From: an uncultured Bacteroidales bacterium | Lineage (GTDB): Bacteria; Bacteroidota; Bacteroidia; Bacteroidales; Muribaculaceae | Direction of reading: 5' to 3' | NCBI GenBank assembly: GCA_947072905.1 | Contig: CAMTKF010000012.1 | Location: forward strand, 1-51,558 | Length of the DNA: 51,558 nucleotides | Shown: piece after piece, positions 1-8,952 of the stretch | How the letters are laid out: every line of letters begins with the position of its first letter | How positions within the stretch are numbered: position 1 is the first letter of the stretch | Made by a program: the position numbers and the translations under genes | The notes under the pieces: generated by a model | Database searches by the model: none | What the model was told of the DNA's origin: nothing | The model's input: only the letters and a program-made list of their open reading frames with translations

Positions 1-120
1 GCACGGCCATTAGTTGGCGCTTATGCCGCTTGTCTTCGGTCGTTTGCGGCAAGCAAACTCCCTCATCCTCACGACATCATCGCTCAACTACTGACCGCCC
101 TGTCGTTAACATTTGTTGTT

Positions 121-142
121 AAACAAGCTCTAAACAAGCTCT
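121..142. repeat. tandem 11-bp direct repeat just upstream of a start codon
   Basis: AAACAAGCTCT occurs twice head to tail (121-131 and 132-142) and ends 8 bp before the ATG at 151. It resembles the arm sequences of the palindromic elements described elsewhere in this window, especially the hairpin at 26863-26890 that contains AGAGCTTGTTT. It may therefore be a solo or decayed element end. Bases 1-144 are open in frame 1 and could hold the C-terminus of an upstream gene, but the translation is not recognisable and no gene is called there. Confidence 0.55.
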
Positions 143-150
143 AACTAATT

Positions 151-1392
151 ATGAAAGATAACACACCTTCAGCAACACCTCGCCGTCGCGGTCCGCTGGG
201 CTGGTTCGACGCCATGGGGCGTGTTTTTGCCCGCGAGTTCCGTCTTGTGTTCAGCGATGTGGGAATAATGTTGTTCTTCATAGTCCTGCCATTGGCTTAC
301 CCGGTGACTTACACCTTGATATACAATCCCGAAATTGTCACCGAAATGCCGATTGCGGTTGTGGACAACTGCCGTACCTCGCTGTCGAGGGAACTTGTAC
401 GCACCGTAGATGCGTCGCCCTCGGTGTCGGTGTACACATATTGTGCAGATATGGCCGAGGCCAAGGATCTTTTCGGAAAGAACGAGGTATTTGCCATAAT
501 GGAGATACCGCGCGACTATGAGAAGAATATCCGCACCGGCGTGCAGGCCACTGTGCCCATGTACTACGAGATGAGCCTGCTGCTGCGCTACCGTGCCTTT
601 GTATCGGCTATGGCCGACGTGCAGCTCAAGCTTGCATCAGACATCACGCAGACCCGTATCGAAACCATGGGTATGGAATCGTTGACGGGCGGTGGCGACG
701 CCATGCCGCTCACCTCGCATAATTCGTTCCTCGGCGACCACGGCCAGGGATTTGCATCGTTCATCATGCCCGGTGTGCTCATACTCATTCTTCAGCAAAG
801 TATGGTGCTCGGTATCTGCATGCTCAGGGGTAATTCCAACGAGCGTCGCCGCCGCAACGGCGGTATAGACCCGCTGGCAGTCAACGCTCCCGCCGGTGCC
901 AGAATATGGGGTAAGGCTCTGTGCTACTTTGTCATCTACATTCCCATGACGCTTTATGTGGTGAAGTGCGTGCCCGAGATGTTCAGCCTGCCGCACAATG
1001 GCGATACTCTTGACTATATACTGTTCTTGGTACCCTTCCTGTTGGCCTCGGCCATGTTCGGCCAGCTGTTCAGCAATCTTTGCACCGAGCGCGAGAGCTG
1101 TTTCATCATAGTGGTGTTCACATCCATTATCTTCCTGTTCCTGTCGGGTCTTACCTGGCCGCGTTACGCCATGAGCAAATTCTGGTTGTGGCTTGCCGAC
1201 CTCGTTCCGGCCACATGGGGTGTGGAAGGATTTGTGAGAATCAATTCAAATGGCGCCACATTGGGCGAAACCTCAAAGCCCTATCTTATGCTATGGATAC
1301 TTGTAATGGTGTACTTCACGGTAGCATGGGGTGTAAAGGTGTATGTTAACCACAGAATGAAATTCAAGTCTGTTCCGGCTACCGCCGAATGA
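151..1392 (+). CDS. ABC-2 type transporter permease
   Basis: This 413-residue inner-membrane protein has the ABC-2 permease (YhiH/YbhR-like) layout. There is one N-terminal membrane segment near residues 34-55, a large periplasmic loop of about 150 residues, then five hydrophobic segments near 206-226, 252-272, 291-311, 319-340 and 381-399. Such permeases form the membrane half of efflux pumps, usually beside an ATPase, an HlyD-type adaptor and often a second permease. Those partners would lie left of the window edge. The ATG at 151 follows a short A-rich leader, as is usual in Bacteroidetes. No promoter is visible directly upstream, so it is probably the last gene of an operon. The substrate cannot be inferred from sequence. 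Confidence 0.85.
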   Translation: MKDNTPSATPRRRGPLGWFDAMGRVFAREFRLVFSDVGIMLFFIVLPLAYPVTYTLIYNPEIVTEMPIAVVDNCRTSLSRELVRTVDASPSVSVYTYCADMAEAKDLFGKNEVFAIMEIPRDYEKNIRTGVQATVPMYYEMSLLLRYRAFVSAMADVQLKLASDITQTRIETMGMESLTGGGDAMPLTSHNSFLGDHGQGFASFIMPGVLILILQQSMVLGICMLRGNSNERRRRNGGIDPLAVNAPAGARIWGKALCYFVIYIPMTLYVVKCVPEMFSLPHNGDTLDYILFLVPFLLASAMFGQLFSNLCTERESCFIIVVFTSIIFLFLSGLTWPRYAMSKFWLWLADLVPATWGVEGFVRINSNGATLGETSKPYLMLWILVMVYFTVAWGVKVYVNHRMKFKSVPATAE

Positions 1393-1412
1393 TTTAAGAC
1401 ACAACTAATACG

Positions 1413-1607
1413 ATAATCTGTCGGCTAAGAAACTGTTTAAATTTATTTGTCGCAGGATTTGAGAAGGATTGTCATTTGGATTTTTGATATTGATGATGGA
1501 GTTTAGTGGCTCCTAAATGACTGAATCCATATCTAAAATACATTGACAAAACTCTCAAAGACAAGATAAAATAAATTTTAAACAGTTTCTAAGAGGTCGG
1601 CAGATTA
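1413..1607. repeat. nested palindromic intergenic element A (about 195 bp)
   Basis: The outer arms at 1413-1448 and about 1572-1607 are imperfect inverted repeats; the best-matching part is AGAAACTGTTTAAATTTAT against its complement. Middle arms lie at 1466-1477 and 1515-1528 (GGATTGTCATTT against AAATGACTGAATCC). The apex carries GGAG followed by TTTAG, loop TGGCTC, CTAAA (1498-1517). An alternative GGAG/CTCC pairing is possible. The element fills most of the 309-bp gap between the permease and the DUF4954 gene and lies upstream of the latter's promoter box. It shares its layout and apical motif with elements at 11491 and 22142. Confidence 0.75.
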
Positions 1608-1659
1608 TTTTTTATGACTGTAATTGGTCATGATGGTTTCGCAAAACAATTTTTTGTTG

Positions 1660-1667
1660 TAACTTTG
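1660..1667 (+). promoter_or_regulatory. Bacteroidetes -7 promoter box for DUF4954-tilS
   Basis: TAACTTTG matches the Bacteroidetes -7 consensus TAnnTTTG. It lies 34 bp upstream of the ATG at 1702, giving a short leader of about 25-30 nt. Confidence 0.75.
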
Positions 1668-1701
1668 CACCTGCAAGATTCAGTAAAATAATTTAAGAAA
1701 T

Positions 1702-3693
1702 ATGTCTAATCAAAACTATCGACGACTTACAGCAGAAGAAATCAAGATTCTAGAATCGCGTGAATGCGTCTGCGCCGACTGGTCGGGCGTAATGGTTGCC
1801 CCCGGCTTCAAGTGTTCATCCATTGATCATGTGGAGTTTTCGGGTGAGGTGCGTATAGGTGTGCTTGACGGCACTTTCCAGCGCCCCGGCGGCTTGCAGC
1901 GCCGCTCGCATGTATCGCATGTGACACTTCACAACGTTACCATAGGCAACGGTGTATACATCCGTCACGTAGCCAACTACATAGCCAATTATGACATTGC
2001 CGACGGCGCATATATAGAGAATGTAGACTGCCTGGTGTGCAGCCTTGATTCCACATTCGGCATAGGTACGGAAGTGTCGGTGCTCAATGAAACCGGCGGT
2101 CGCGAGGTGCCCGTCTACGAGCGTCTTTCAGCCCAGACAGCCTATCTCATAGCTCTGTATCGCCACGAGCGCGAGACAGTTGCAAAGCTCATAGAAATGA
2201 TAAGAGCCCACGCCGCCGGCTTCCGTGGCCGTCGCGCAAGTGTAGGCAGATATGCCGAAATCACTAACTGCGGTACTATCAACGATGTGAATATCGGAGA
2301 TTATTCGCGTATAAAAGGTGCTACCCGCCTTAAAGACGGCACTACGGTATCGTCTGAGTCCGACCCCGTGTTCATAGGCCGGGATGTCATAGCCGAAGGC
2401 TTTGTATTGGCCTCGGGCAGCCGTGTTGACGACGGAGCTGTAGTGCGCCATTGCTTTGTTGGTCAGGCTACCAACCTGTCGCACCTGTTCTCGGCTCACG
2501 ACTCGCTGTTCTTTGCCAACTGTAACTGCGAGAATGGCGAGGCTGCCGCGATATTCGGCGGTCCCTATACCGTAACTATGCACAAGTCGAGCTTGCTCAT
2601 CGCCGGTATTTTCTCGTTCCTCAACGCCGGTTCCGGCTCAAACCAGAGCAACCACATGTACAAGCTCGGCCCCATACATCAGGGTGTTGTGGAACGCGGC
2701 TCAAAGACCACGAGCGATTCTTACATACTGTGGCCGGCACGTATAGGTGCATTCTCGCTGGTGATGGGCCGACATGTCAATCACCCCGACACCTCGCGTC
2801 TGCCCTTCTCATATCTTATAGAAAATCATTCTGGCTCGTACCTGGTGCCGGGTGTCAACCTGCGCAGTGTGGGTACCATACGCGATGCCCAGAAGTGGCC
2901 CCGTCGCGACAAACGCAAGGACAACGACAAGCTCGATTGCATTAACTTCAATCTGCTCAGCCCATATACAGTAGGAAAAATGGTGAGCGGACGTCAGTTG
3001 CTCAACGACCTCGAACGCACAGCCGGCGCCACTGCCGAACGTTTTGCCTTCCAGGCCATGACCATCGAGGCCCGTGCCTTGCGCAAAGGTCGCCGTTATT
3101 ACAGCATGGCCATTGACAAATTCATGGGAAATTCGGTTATACACAGGCTTGGCAACACCAAGATCACCTCAGATTCGCAGATATTGCAGGCATTGTCGCC
3201 TGTGCATCCTGCCGGACGTGGAGAGTGGGTTGACGTATGCGGTATGTTTGCCCCCAAGTCAGAAATCGACCGTCTGTGCCGTGAAGTGGCCGACGGCACT
3301 CTCGACACACTCGAAGCTGTAGAGGCTCGCTGGCACAAGCTGCACCAGGATTACTATGACATGGAATGGACCTGGGTGTACGACTATCTGCCCGAATGGT
3401 TCGGCAAACCCATCGAAGAGCTGACCATACAGGACCTGCGGGCTATAGTGACACGCTGGCACGACAGTGTGAAGCTGCTCGACAATATGCTGTATGACGA
3501 TGCACGCAAGGAATATTCACTGCAATCGCGCACCGGATTCGGCATTGACGATCCTGAAAGTTCGGCTCAGGGCGACTTCGTGAATGTGCGCGGCGCATTT
3601 GAGGATGACCCCTTTGTAAAGATGGTTCTTGACCACATTAATGTCAAGGGTGAGCTTGCAACCAAGACCCTCGACAATTTAGGCGGCAAATAA
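1702..3693 (+). CDS. DUF4954 family protein, left-handed beta-helix-like
   Basis: This 663-residue cytosolic protein resembles the Bacteroidetes DUF4954 family. Residues of about 30-330 show short repeating strands rich in Val, Ile, Gly and Asn (for example VTIGNGVYIRH and VNIGDYSRIKG). These suggest a left-handed parallel beta-helix of the kind found in acyl- and nucleotidyl-transferases that act on sugars. The C-terminal third is more helical and charged. No signal peptide is visible. A promoter box precedes it and tilS begins 1 bp after its stop codon, so the two are co-transcribed. No biochemical function is known to me for the family; a sugar-nucleotide-related role is only a fold-based guess. 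Confidence 0.85.
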   Translation: MSNQNYRRLTAEEIKILESRECVCADWSGVMVAPGFKCSSIDHVEFSGEVRIGVLDGTFQRPGGLQRRSHVSHVTLHNVTIGNGVYIRHVANYIANYDIADGAYIENVDCLVCSLDSTFGIGTEVSVLNETGGREVPVYERLSAQTAYLIALYRHERETVAKLIEMIRAHAAGFRGRRASVGRYAEITNCGTINDVNIGDYSRIKGATRLKDGTTVSSESDPVFIGRDVIAEGFVLASGSRVDDGAVVRHCFVGQATNLSHLFSAHDSLFFANCNCENGEAAAIFGGPYTVTMHKSSLLIAGIFSFLNAGSGSNQSNHMYKLGPIHQGVVERGSKTTSDSYILWPARIGAFSLVMGRHVNHPDTSRLPFSYLIENHSGSYLVPGVNLRSVGTIRDAQKWPRRDKRKDNDKLDCINFNLLSPYTVGKMVSGRQLLNDLERTAGATAERFAFQAMTIEARALRKGRRYYSMAIDKFMGNSVIHRLGNTKITSDSQILQALSPVHPAGRGEWVDVCGMFAPKSEIDRLCREVADGTLDTLEAVEARWHKLHQDYYDMEWTWVYDYLPEWFGKPIEELTIQDLRAIVTRWHDSVKLLDNMLYDDARKEYSLQSRTGFGIDDPESSAQGDFVNVRGAFEDDPFVKMVLDHINVKGELATKTLDNLGGK

Positions 3694-3694
3694 T

Positions 3695-5026
3695 ATGAAG
3701 TTTTTAACCAAGGTAAAACAAAGCATTGACAGGCACAGCCTGCTGCGAGCGCAGGGTAAGGTGATTGTAGCTGTCAGCGGCGGCGCCGATTCGGTGGCTC
3801 TGCTGGCTGCCCTTACCGACCTTGGTTATGACTGTGTGGCCGCACATTGCAACTTCCATCTGCGCGGTGCCGAATCTATGCGCGACATGCGGCATGTGGA
3901 GGACATCACCGCTCAGATAGGGGTTGATCTGTATATTAAGGATTTTGACGTGGATGCCCGGCGCAAACAAACCGGCGAGTCGCTTGAAATGGCCTGTCGC
4001 GAATTGCGCTACGACTGGTTTATGGAGCTGCTCGACCGCGATTTCGCGCAGGCCATAGCCGTGGGACATCATAAGGAAGACCAGGCCGAGACTTTTTTTC
4101 TGAACCTGATGCGCGGCTCGGGTGTGGCCGGACTGTCGGGAATGCGCTTCCGCAATGGTCCGGTGGTGCGTCCGCTGCTCGATACCTCGCGTGCTGAGAT
4201 TGAAGAGTATCTGCGCGAGAAAGGCCTTGACTGGATTGTGGATTCAAGCAACGCCTCCGATGATTTCGCCCGTAACCGATTGCGCAACCATCTGCTGCCC
4301 ATGCTCGAGGAATTGTTTCCGGGAGCCGTCGATTCCGTGTTGAAATCAATGGAGATATTGCGCGAGAACAATGACGTGTACTCCTGTGCCGTGAGCAATG
4401 GTATAAATCCGTATGTGGATGAGAAGACAGACGAGGTAGACCTCTCGGCTTTGCTCGAAAAGGAAAGCTTTGCCGGTGTATATCTGTTTGAATATCTGCG
4501 CAGTGAGGGTTTCAACCGCAGCATGACCAATTCGATGCTCGAATGCTCAGGGCGAAGCGGAGGAACGTTCACAAGTCCCTCGGGCACAATACGCGATGTA
4601 GACCACGGCATACTGCGTGCCCCGCGCGCCAAGCGGACTGTAGGCCTTGATGTCACCGAGGTAAACATTTCGCGCGATATTTTCGAGCCGCTGCGCATTG
4701 AAGTCAGCCACCATGACGTGAGCGAATTCCGTCCCGAACGCGATGCCGGCGTAGCCTATATTGATGAAAAAGTGCTCGGCGAGAAGCATCGCTGGGCCGT
4801 GAGACACTGGCGGCGCGGCGACCGTATGATTCCATACGGCATGAAGGACAGCAAACTGCTTAGCGACATTTTTGCAGACGCGCGTCTGAGCACTGCGTCC
4901 AAGCACGCTATATGGCTGCTTACATGCGATGACGAGATTGTATGGGTGGTAGGATTGCGTGCATCAGCCCTTTTCACCATCGGCCCCGGCACCAAGCGTT
5001 TCATCAAACTTAAGTATTTGGGATAA
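3695..5026 (+). CDS. tilS: tRNA(Ile)-lysidine synthase
   Basis: TilS attaches lysine to C34 of the CAU-anticodon tRNA-Ile in an ATP-dependent reaction, changing its codon from AUG to AUA. The N-terminal PP-loop ATP-pyrophosphatase motif SGGADS is at residues 28-33. The family motifs VGHHKEDQAET and RNRLRNHLLP follow, and a C-terminal substrate-binding domain ends at residue 443. This is the full length for the bifunctional-domain form. The ATG lies 1 bp after the DUF4954 stop, so expression depends on the upstream promoter. The protein is essential in most bacteria. Confidence 0.96.
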   Translation: MKFLTKVKQSIDRHSLLRAQGKVIVAVSGGADSVALLAALTDLGYDCVAAHCNFHLRGAESMRDMRHVEDITAQIGVDLYIKDFDVDARRKQTGESLEMACRELRYDWFMELLDRDFAQAIAVGHHKEDQAETFFLNLMRGSGVAGLSGMRFRNGPVVRPLLDTSRAEIEEYLREKGLDWIVDSSNASDDFARNRLRNHLLPMLEELFPGAVDSVLKSMEILRENNDVYSCAVSNGINPYVDEKTDEVDLSALLEKESFAGVYLFEYLRSEGFNRSMTNSMLECSGRSGGTFTSPSGTIRDVDHGILRAPRAKRTVGLDVTEVNISRDIFEPLRIEVSHHDVSEFRPERDAGVAYIDEKVLGEKHRWAVRHWRRGDRMIPYGMKDSKLLSDIFADARLSTASKHAIWLLTCDDEIVWVVGLRASALFTIGPGTKRFIKLKYLG

Positions 5027-5065
5027 TTTGGCATGTAAAACGCAGAAAATGAATAATTTTTTGTT

Positions 5066-5073
5066 TAACTTTG
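5066..5073 (+). promoter_or_regulatory. -7 promoter box for the glycoside hydrolase operon
   Basis: TAACTTTG lies 26 bp upstream of the ATG at 5100, in the short gap after tilS. It gives the secreted glycosidase and the small protein behind it a promoter separate from tilS. Confidence 0.75.
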
Positions 5074-5099
5074 TGCGTTGAATCAAATGCTTACTTATC

Positions 5100-7391
5100 A
5101 TGAAAAATTTCAAACGTATTGGGCTGTTGATGGTAGCGGCATCAGTCGGAGCCGCAGTCAACGCCGCCAATCCTATTGTGGCCACAGATGCCTACAGCTG
5201 GCACGGCGACACAATAAGCCAGGGCGAATACATGGCTTTTTCGCCTGATGGTACAGAGCTGATATCAACTTATTCAGCACAACCCGGCTATTTTATGCCG
5301 ATTAACAAACATTGGAAACTGTCCAAGGACATTTCGCCATATCCACAGCTCATCACCCCCAACAAGCTTCATACTGCCATCTACAATCTCGGCCTTGAAG
5401 AAATGATAAATGCCGTGGAGCCGGATACCACACTGCGCACAGGCAAGGAGTGGGCCGGAGTATGGACCCGCGACGTATCGTACTCGATTCTGTTGTCGAT
5501 GGCCTATCTGCAGCCCGAGGCTTCAATGATTTCGCTGATGCGCAAGGTAACGCCTACAGGCCGCATAATTCAGGATACCGGCAGCGGCGGCGCATGGCCT
5601 ATAAGCTCCGACCGCATGATCTGGGCTCTTGCGGCTTACGAGGTGTATAAGGTCACAGGCGACAAGGAGTGGCTCGAATACATATATCCAATCATTGCCA
5701 ACTCTATGAGCGATGATGAGAAGATTACAGCATCGGCCGACGGACTTGTCAAAGGCGAGACGTCATTCATCGACTGGCGCGAGCAGAGCTATCCAAAGTG
5801 GATGCAGACCGCCGACATCTATAATTCTGAAGCGCTCGGTACCTCTATAGTTCACGCACAGACATACCGTGTGCTGTCGGAAATAGCTTCGGAACTCGGC
5901 AAGAAAAAAGAGGCAAGTATGTATGAAGTCAAGGCTGATGCAATTGCCGAAGCCGTAAACAACCGCCTGTGGCTCGATGACAAGGGCTACTACGCCATGT
6001 ATAATTACGGGCGCAACTTCCCTGTAGTCAATCCACGTGCCGAAACCCTTGGCGAATCGCTCGCCATACTCTATGACGTGGCTCCCGAAGACCGTGCCCG
6101 CAGCATTACCGAGAACAATCCCACAACTCCCTACGGCGTTGGTATTTTTTTCCCGCAGATTGCCGATATGCCTGCCTATCACAACAATTCGCTGTGGCCT
6201 TGGGTAGCCTCATACTGGGCGCTTGCCAATGCCAAGGTGGGTAATGAACAGGGGCTGCTCGAAGCCATAGGTTCGGTGTATCGTCCGGCGGCTCTGTTCA
6301 CCACAAACAAAGAAAACTTTGTGCTCGACAACGGCGACATTGCCACAGAACTCAACTCGTCGAATATGCTGTGGTGCCTGGCCGGAAACCTTGCCATAAC
6401 CCAACGAATACTGTTCGGTATAACATTCGAAAAAGACGGGTTGGCATTCCACCCCGTAGTACCCAAGGCTCTTGGACAGACTCGCTCGCTCAATAATTTC
6501 ACCTATCGCAATGCCAAACTCAATATCACCGTAAAGGGTTATGGCAACAAGATAAAGGAATTCACACTCAACGGCAAGCCACACGAACCCTTTGTGCCCG
6601 CCAACATAAAAGGCGAGAACAACATCGTTATCACCATGGCCGACAATGACTTCACCCCCATGCAGGTGGCTCATACCGCCAACAAGAAAGCGCCGCTTAC
6701 GCCCATAGCACGTCTGTCGCACTCGCCCGAACTTGCCGCTGAAGGCGCGCCGGTCAACAACCTGCTCGAATGGCAGCCGATAGAGTATATTGGCAAATAC
6801 ATAGTGCTGCGCGACGGACAGCCGGTGGCCGAGACACGAAACACATCTTTCGAAGCCGTGGTGCCCGGCGAATATCAGGTGATAGGCGTCAGCACCGACG
6901 GCGTGCAGTCGTTCGCGTCAGAGCCGCTCAACAACTTCCCAACCACCGTACTGGAGATGCCCGGCGAATCAACGGCATTGAAGTCGGCCGAGGTGAGCTA
7001 TCAGCCCGCCGAGGGTATTAACGGCTACCACGGTCTTGGGTTTGTAGAAGTTGACCACTCTGCTGCCCCGATAAATATCAAACTGCCTGTGGCTGAAGAC
7101 GGCACTTACTCTATCTCGTTGGTTTACGCCAACGGTAACGGTCCGGTGAACACCGAGAACAAATGTGCCATACGCACACTCACCGTCGACGGCAATAAAG
7201 CCGGCACCATAGTGATGCCTCACCGCGGGGTAGGCAACTGGAGCGACTGGGGACGAACCAACAATGTGACAGTACCCCTCACGGCCGGAAATCATGAGAT
7301 AGGAATAGCATTCTTCCCCGAGGATGAAAATATGAACCTCAATACCAACCATGCGATCATCGACCGTGTGATTGTCCAAAAAATAAAGTAA
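5100..7391 (+). CDS. secreted six-hairpin-type glycoside hydrolase with C-terminal carbohydrate-binding-like domain
   Basis: The 763-residue protein starts with a Sec signal peptide (about residues 1-22, ending VNA-AN). The central part, about 90-480, has the aromatic- and acid-rich helical pattern of (alpha/alpha)6-barrel glycosidases, with WAGVWTRDVSYS, SFIDWREQSYP and NSSNMLWCLAGN as conserved-looking motifs. A fibronectin III-like segment follows (about 530-620). The last 150 residues form a beta-sandwich resembling CBM6/35 modules (NGYHGLGFVEVD to NHAIIDRVIVQ). It probably acts on glycans in the periplasm or at the surface. The GH family and substrate cannot be fixed by reading alone. 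No SusC/SusD pair is nearby, so this is not a classical utilisation locus. The next gene begins 1 bp after the stop. Confidence 0.8.
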   Translation: MKNFKRIGLLMVAASVGAAVNAANPIVATDAYSWHGDTISQGEYMAFSPDGTELISTYSAQPGYFMPINKHWKLSKDISPYPQLITPNKLHTAIYNLGLEEMINAVEPDTTLRTGKEWAGVWTRDVSYSILLSMAYLQPEASMISLMRKVTPTGRIIQDTGSGGAWPISSDRMIWALAAYEVYKVTGDKEWLEYIYPIIANSMSDDEKITASADGLVKGETSFIDWREQSYPKWMQTADIYNSEALGTSIVHAQTYRVLSEIASELGKKKEASMYEVKADAIAEAVNNRLWLDDKGYYAMYNYGRNFPVVNPRAETLGESLAILYDVAPEDRARSITENNPTTPYGVGIFFPQIADMPAYHNNSLWPWVASYWALANAKVGNEQGLLEAIGSVYRPAALFTTNKENFVLDNGDIATELNSSNMLWCLAGNLAITQRILFGITFEKDGLAFHPVVPKALGQTRSLNNFTYRNAKLNITVKGYGNKIKEFTLNGKPHEPFVPANIKGENNIVITMADNDFTPMQVAHTANKKAPLTPIARLSHSPELAAEGAPVNNLLEWQPIEYIGKYIVLRDGQPVAETRNTSFEAVVPGEYQVIGVSTDGVQSFASEPLNNFPTTVLEMPGESTALKSAEVSYQPAEGINGYHGLGFVEVDHSAAPINIKLPVAEDGTYSISLVYANGNGPVNTENKCAIRTLTVDGNKAGTIVMPHRGVGNWSDWGRTNNVTVPLTAGNHEIGIAFFPEDENMNLNTNHAIIDRVIVQKIK

Positions 7392-7392
7392 T

Positions 7393-7878
7393 ATGAACAG
7401 AATACTTGCCTCAATCGTAGCCATAGCCCTGGGGCTGTGTGCCGTAGCCCAAACTCAGTTGTCTACTACCGAAAAAGCCAATCCCAACGATGATACGTTC
7501 ATCGACATGGCCGTATCGGCCGGCAAACAGGCCAAGGCCGCCGGCGAAAAACCGTGCGGAACGGTCGTAATACTCAACGGCGCATGGAAAGCCACCGGCA
7601 CCCCCTCGGCCACTGCCACCGCCGAGGAAAACGCCATAAGCAAGAGCCGCCTGAAATCGCTGAAGGGCGCCCGTGTGTACACCGTATTTGAGCCTACAAC
7701 ACGCGCATTGGTTGCCCTTACCAAGGCCGGTGCTGATGCAGTGTACTATGCCGTTACCTCCGATGATGCGGTAGAGGCCGGTATATACAAGCAGGAAGAA
7801 TACGTTCCGAGCGACTCGGCCACTATCCCGGCTATATGGGTCGACTACATTCCGGCTCTTGACCTCATGGCCAAATAA
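7393..7878 (+). CDS. small secreted protein resembling a zinc-less cytidine/guanine deaminase fold (pseudoenzyme)
   Basis: The 161-residue protein has a signal peptide (about residues 1-19). The rest lines up with CMP/dCMP and guanine deaminases: FIDMAVSAGKQA, PCGTVVILNG, AEENAI, then YTVFEPTTRALVAL and ADAVYYAVTSDDA. In active enzymes these are HAExNAI and xCEPCPMC. Here the zinc-binding His is Thr76 and the two Cys are Thr102 and Ala105, while Glu78 and the Glu-Pro pair at 100-101 remain. The alignment is by eye. If correct, the protein cannot bind the catalytic zinc and is exported, both odd for this family. It is tightly coupled to the upstream glycosidase and followed by a terminator, so it may be an accessory or ligand-binding protein. 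Confidence 0.7.
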   Translation: MNRILASIVAIALGLCAVAQTQLSTTEKANPNDDTFIDMAVSAGKQAKAAGEKPCGTVVILNGAWKATGTPSATATAEENAISKSRLKSLKGARVYTVFEPTTRALVALTKAGADAVYYAVTSDDAVEAGIYKQEEYVPSDSATIPAIWVDYIPALDLMAK

Positions 7879-7898
7879 GCCCGGTGATTGTTAATACA

Positions 7899-7942
7899 AA
7901 AAGCCCGCAACCATGCTGATACGAAAGCAGTTGCGGGCTTTT
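7899..7942 (+). terminator. intrinsic terminator
   Basis: AAAAGCCCGCAA at 7899-7910 pairs perfectly with TTGCGGGCTTTT at 7931-7942. It ends the glycosidase operon and may also work for the tRNA gene reading the other way. Confidence 0.85.
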
Positions 7943-7946
7943 CATG

Positions 7947-8018
7947 TACCCCGAAGGAGAATCGAACTCCTATCTAAAGTTTAGGAAACTTCTATTCTAT
8001 CCGTTGAACTATCGGGGC
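7947..8018 (-). tRNA. tRNA-Arg (anticodon CCT)
   Basis: A 72-nt cloverleaf can be drawn on the minus strand. The acceptor stem is GCCCCGA against TCGGGGT with a G-U first pair and discriminator A. The anticodon loop TTCCTAA sits on stem GAAGT/ACTTT, and the T arm contains GTTCGATTC. The loop gives anticodon CCT, reading AGG. CCA is not encoded. Confidence 0.93.
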
Positions 8019-8025
8019 GATGATG

Positions 8026-8033
8026 CAAAGTTA
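8026..8033 (-). promoter_or_regulatory. -7 promoter box for tRNA-Arg
   Basis: On the minus strand this reads TAACTTTG, placed 8 bp before the first base of the mature tRNA. Confidence 0.7.
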
Positions 8034-8081
8034 CGACATTTTCCTCATTCGGCAAAATGTGTATGAGTCATATTTAGCTCT

Positions 8082-8873
8082 TCAAGCGCTTTTCTTATAT
8101 TTCTGATAGGCTGCTGCGAGCTTGCGGTGATATCCACGGGCGGCATAGCTCGGGCCATTGTATCCACGGGCAAATGCACTCCAGTTTTTTGATTTAAGGG
8201 CCGGAAGCAGACCTGCACGGGTTATGAATTCGGCGAAAAGCTCAAGCTGGTCACGCTCTGAGCGCGACATCAGACGGTAAAATTCCTGAGGCGACTTGGT
8301 GCCGCACTGGCGCCAGTTGAATCCGCCTACCTGGAACATTCCCCAGAATGTACCTTCTATCGCCGAAACAGAGTCGATGCTCATGGCCTGGTCGAGTCGG
8401 GCCTGAACGGCGGCCTGCTGCGAGCCGTATTTAGATATATTGGGGCGTGAGAATATGGCAGGATGGCTTTTGGTATACTTCGACAGGTTGATCTTGTGTC
8501 GGGCGGCCATTTTGCGGTATACACTTAAGTCGAAGTTAATCAACGGCTTGTTTGTGTCCCAGAATCCTTGGTGAGAGCGTCCGGCCTCGATATCCACAAC
8601 AGCCTTGACCGCGGCAACTTCAACACCGAGCTGCGCAGCCACTTCCTGAAAATCTTTTTCGGTAAGTGGGCCGTAGTTTACCGAGTCGGGTTCTTGAAAA
8701 CGCAGACGTACGGTATCTTCTCCGATTACAAAATACTGCCGGTCGGGATCAATGTATCTGATAGAGTCGGGCGGTGTCAGGATAAACTGAGGCTCGGCTT
8801 GCGATTTGCTTGATGTACAGGCTATGAATATGAGGAGAGGAAGAAACAGTATCCCCGTTCGGGTAAAATGCAT
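8082..8873 (-). CDS. N-acetylmuramidase-domain lipoprotein
   Basis: The 263-residue protein has a lipoprotein signal with a likely lipobox Cys19 (LIFIACTSS). From about residue 70 on it resembles the N-acetylmuramidase (DUF3380) family. The family-like features are the acidic segment VVDIEAGRSHQGFW, the YGSQQAAVQARLDQAM helix, and the GTFWGMFQVGGFNWRQCG motif. These enzymes cleave the beta-1,4 bond between MurNAc and GlcNAc in peptidoglycan. As a lipoprotein it would be anchored at the membrane facing the periplasm. Related domains are often found in phage endolysins, but here the lipobox and the housekeeping setting argue for a cellular cell-wall enzyme. It stands alone, between tRNA-Arg and pepD. 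Confidence 0.85.
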   Translation of the reverse strand: MHFTRTGILFLPLLIFIACTSSKSQAEPQFILTPPDSIRYIDPDRQYFVIGEDTVRLRFQEPDSVNYGPLTEKDFQEVAAQLGVEVAAVKAVVDIEAGRSHQGFWDTNKPLINFDLSVYRKMAARHKINLSKYTKSHPAIFSRPNISKYGSQQAAVQARLDQAMSIDSVSAIEGTFWGMFQVGGFNWRQCGTKSPQEFYRLMSRSERDQLELFAEFITRAGLLPALKSKNWSAFARGYNGPSYAARGYHRKLAAAYQKYKKSA

Positions 8874-8899
8874 ATTATGTTTTATTGGTTATAAAATAC

Positions 8900-8942
8900 T
8901 ATAAGCATAAGGACAGGCTTTTGCCATGTCCTTATGCTTATA
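8900..8942 (-). terminator. strong intrinsic terminator after pepD
   Basis: A 16-bp perfect stem (8900-8915 with 8927-8942, AT-rich with a TAAGGACA/TGTCCTTA core) lies 10 bp beyond the pepD stop codon. The loop is 11 nt. Confidence 0.8.
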
Positions 8943-8952
8943 GGGAATAATT

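Noticed and set aside
1-144. Open frame 1 at the left edge as the end of an upstream gene
   Set aside because: The translated end is not recognisable and frames 2 and 3 are not clearly worse over such a short span.
1413-1607. Element A as a simple terminator for the ABC permease
   Set aside because: It is nearly 200 bp with nested arms and matching relatives elsewhere, far larger than any terminator in the window.
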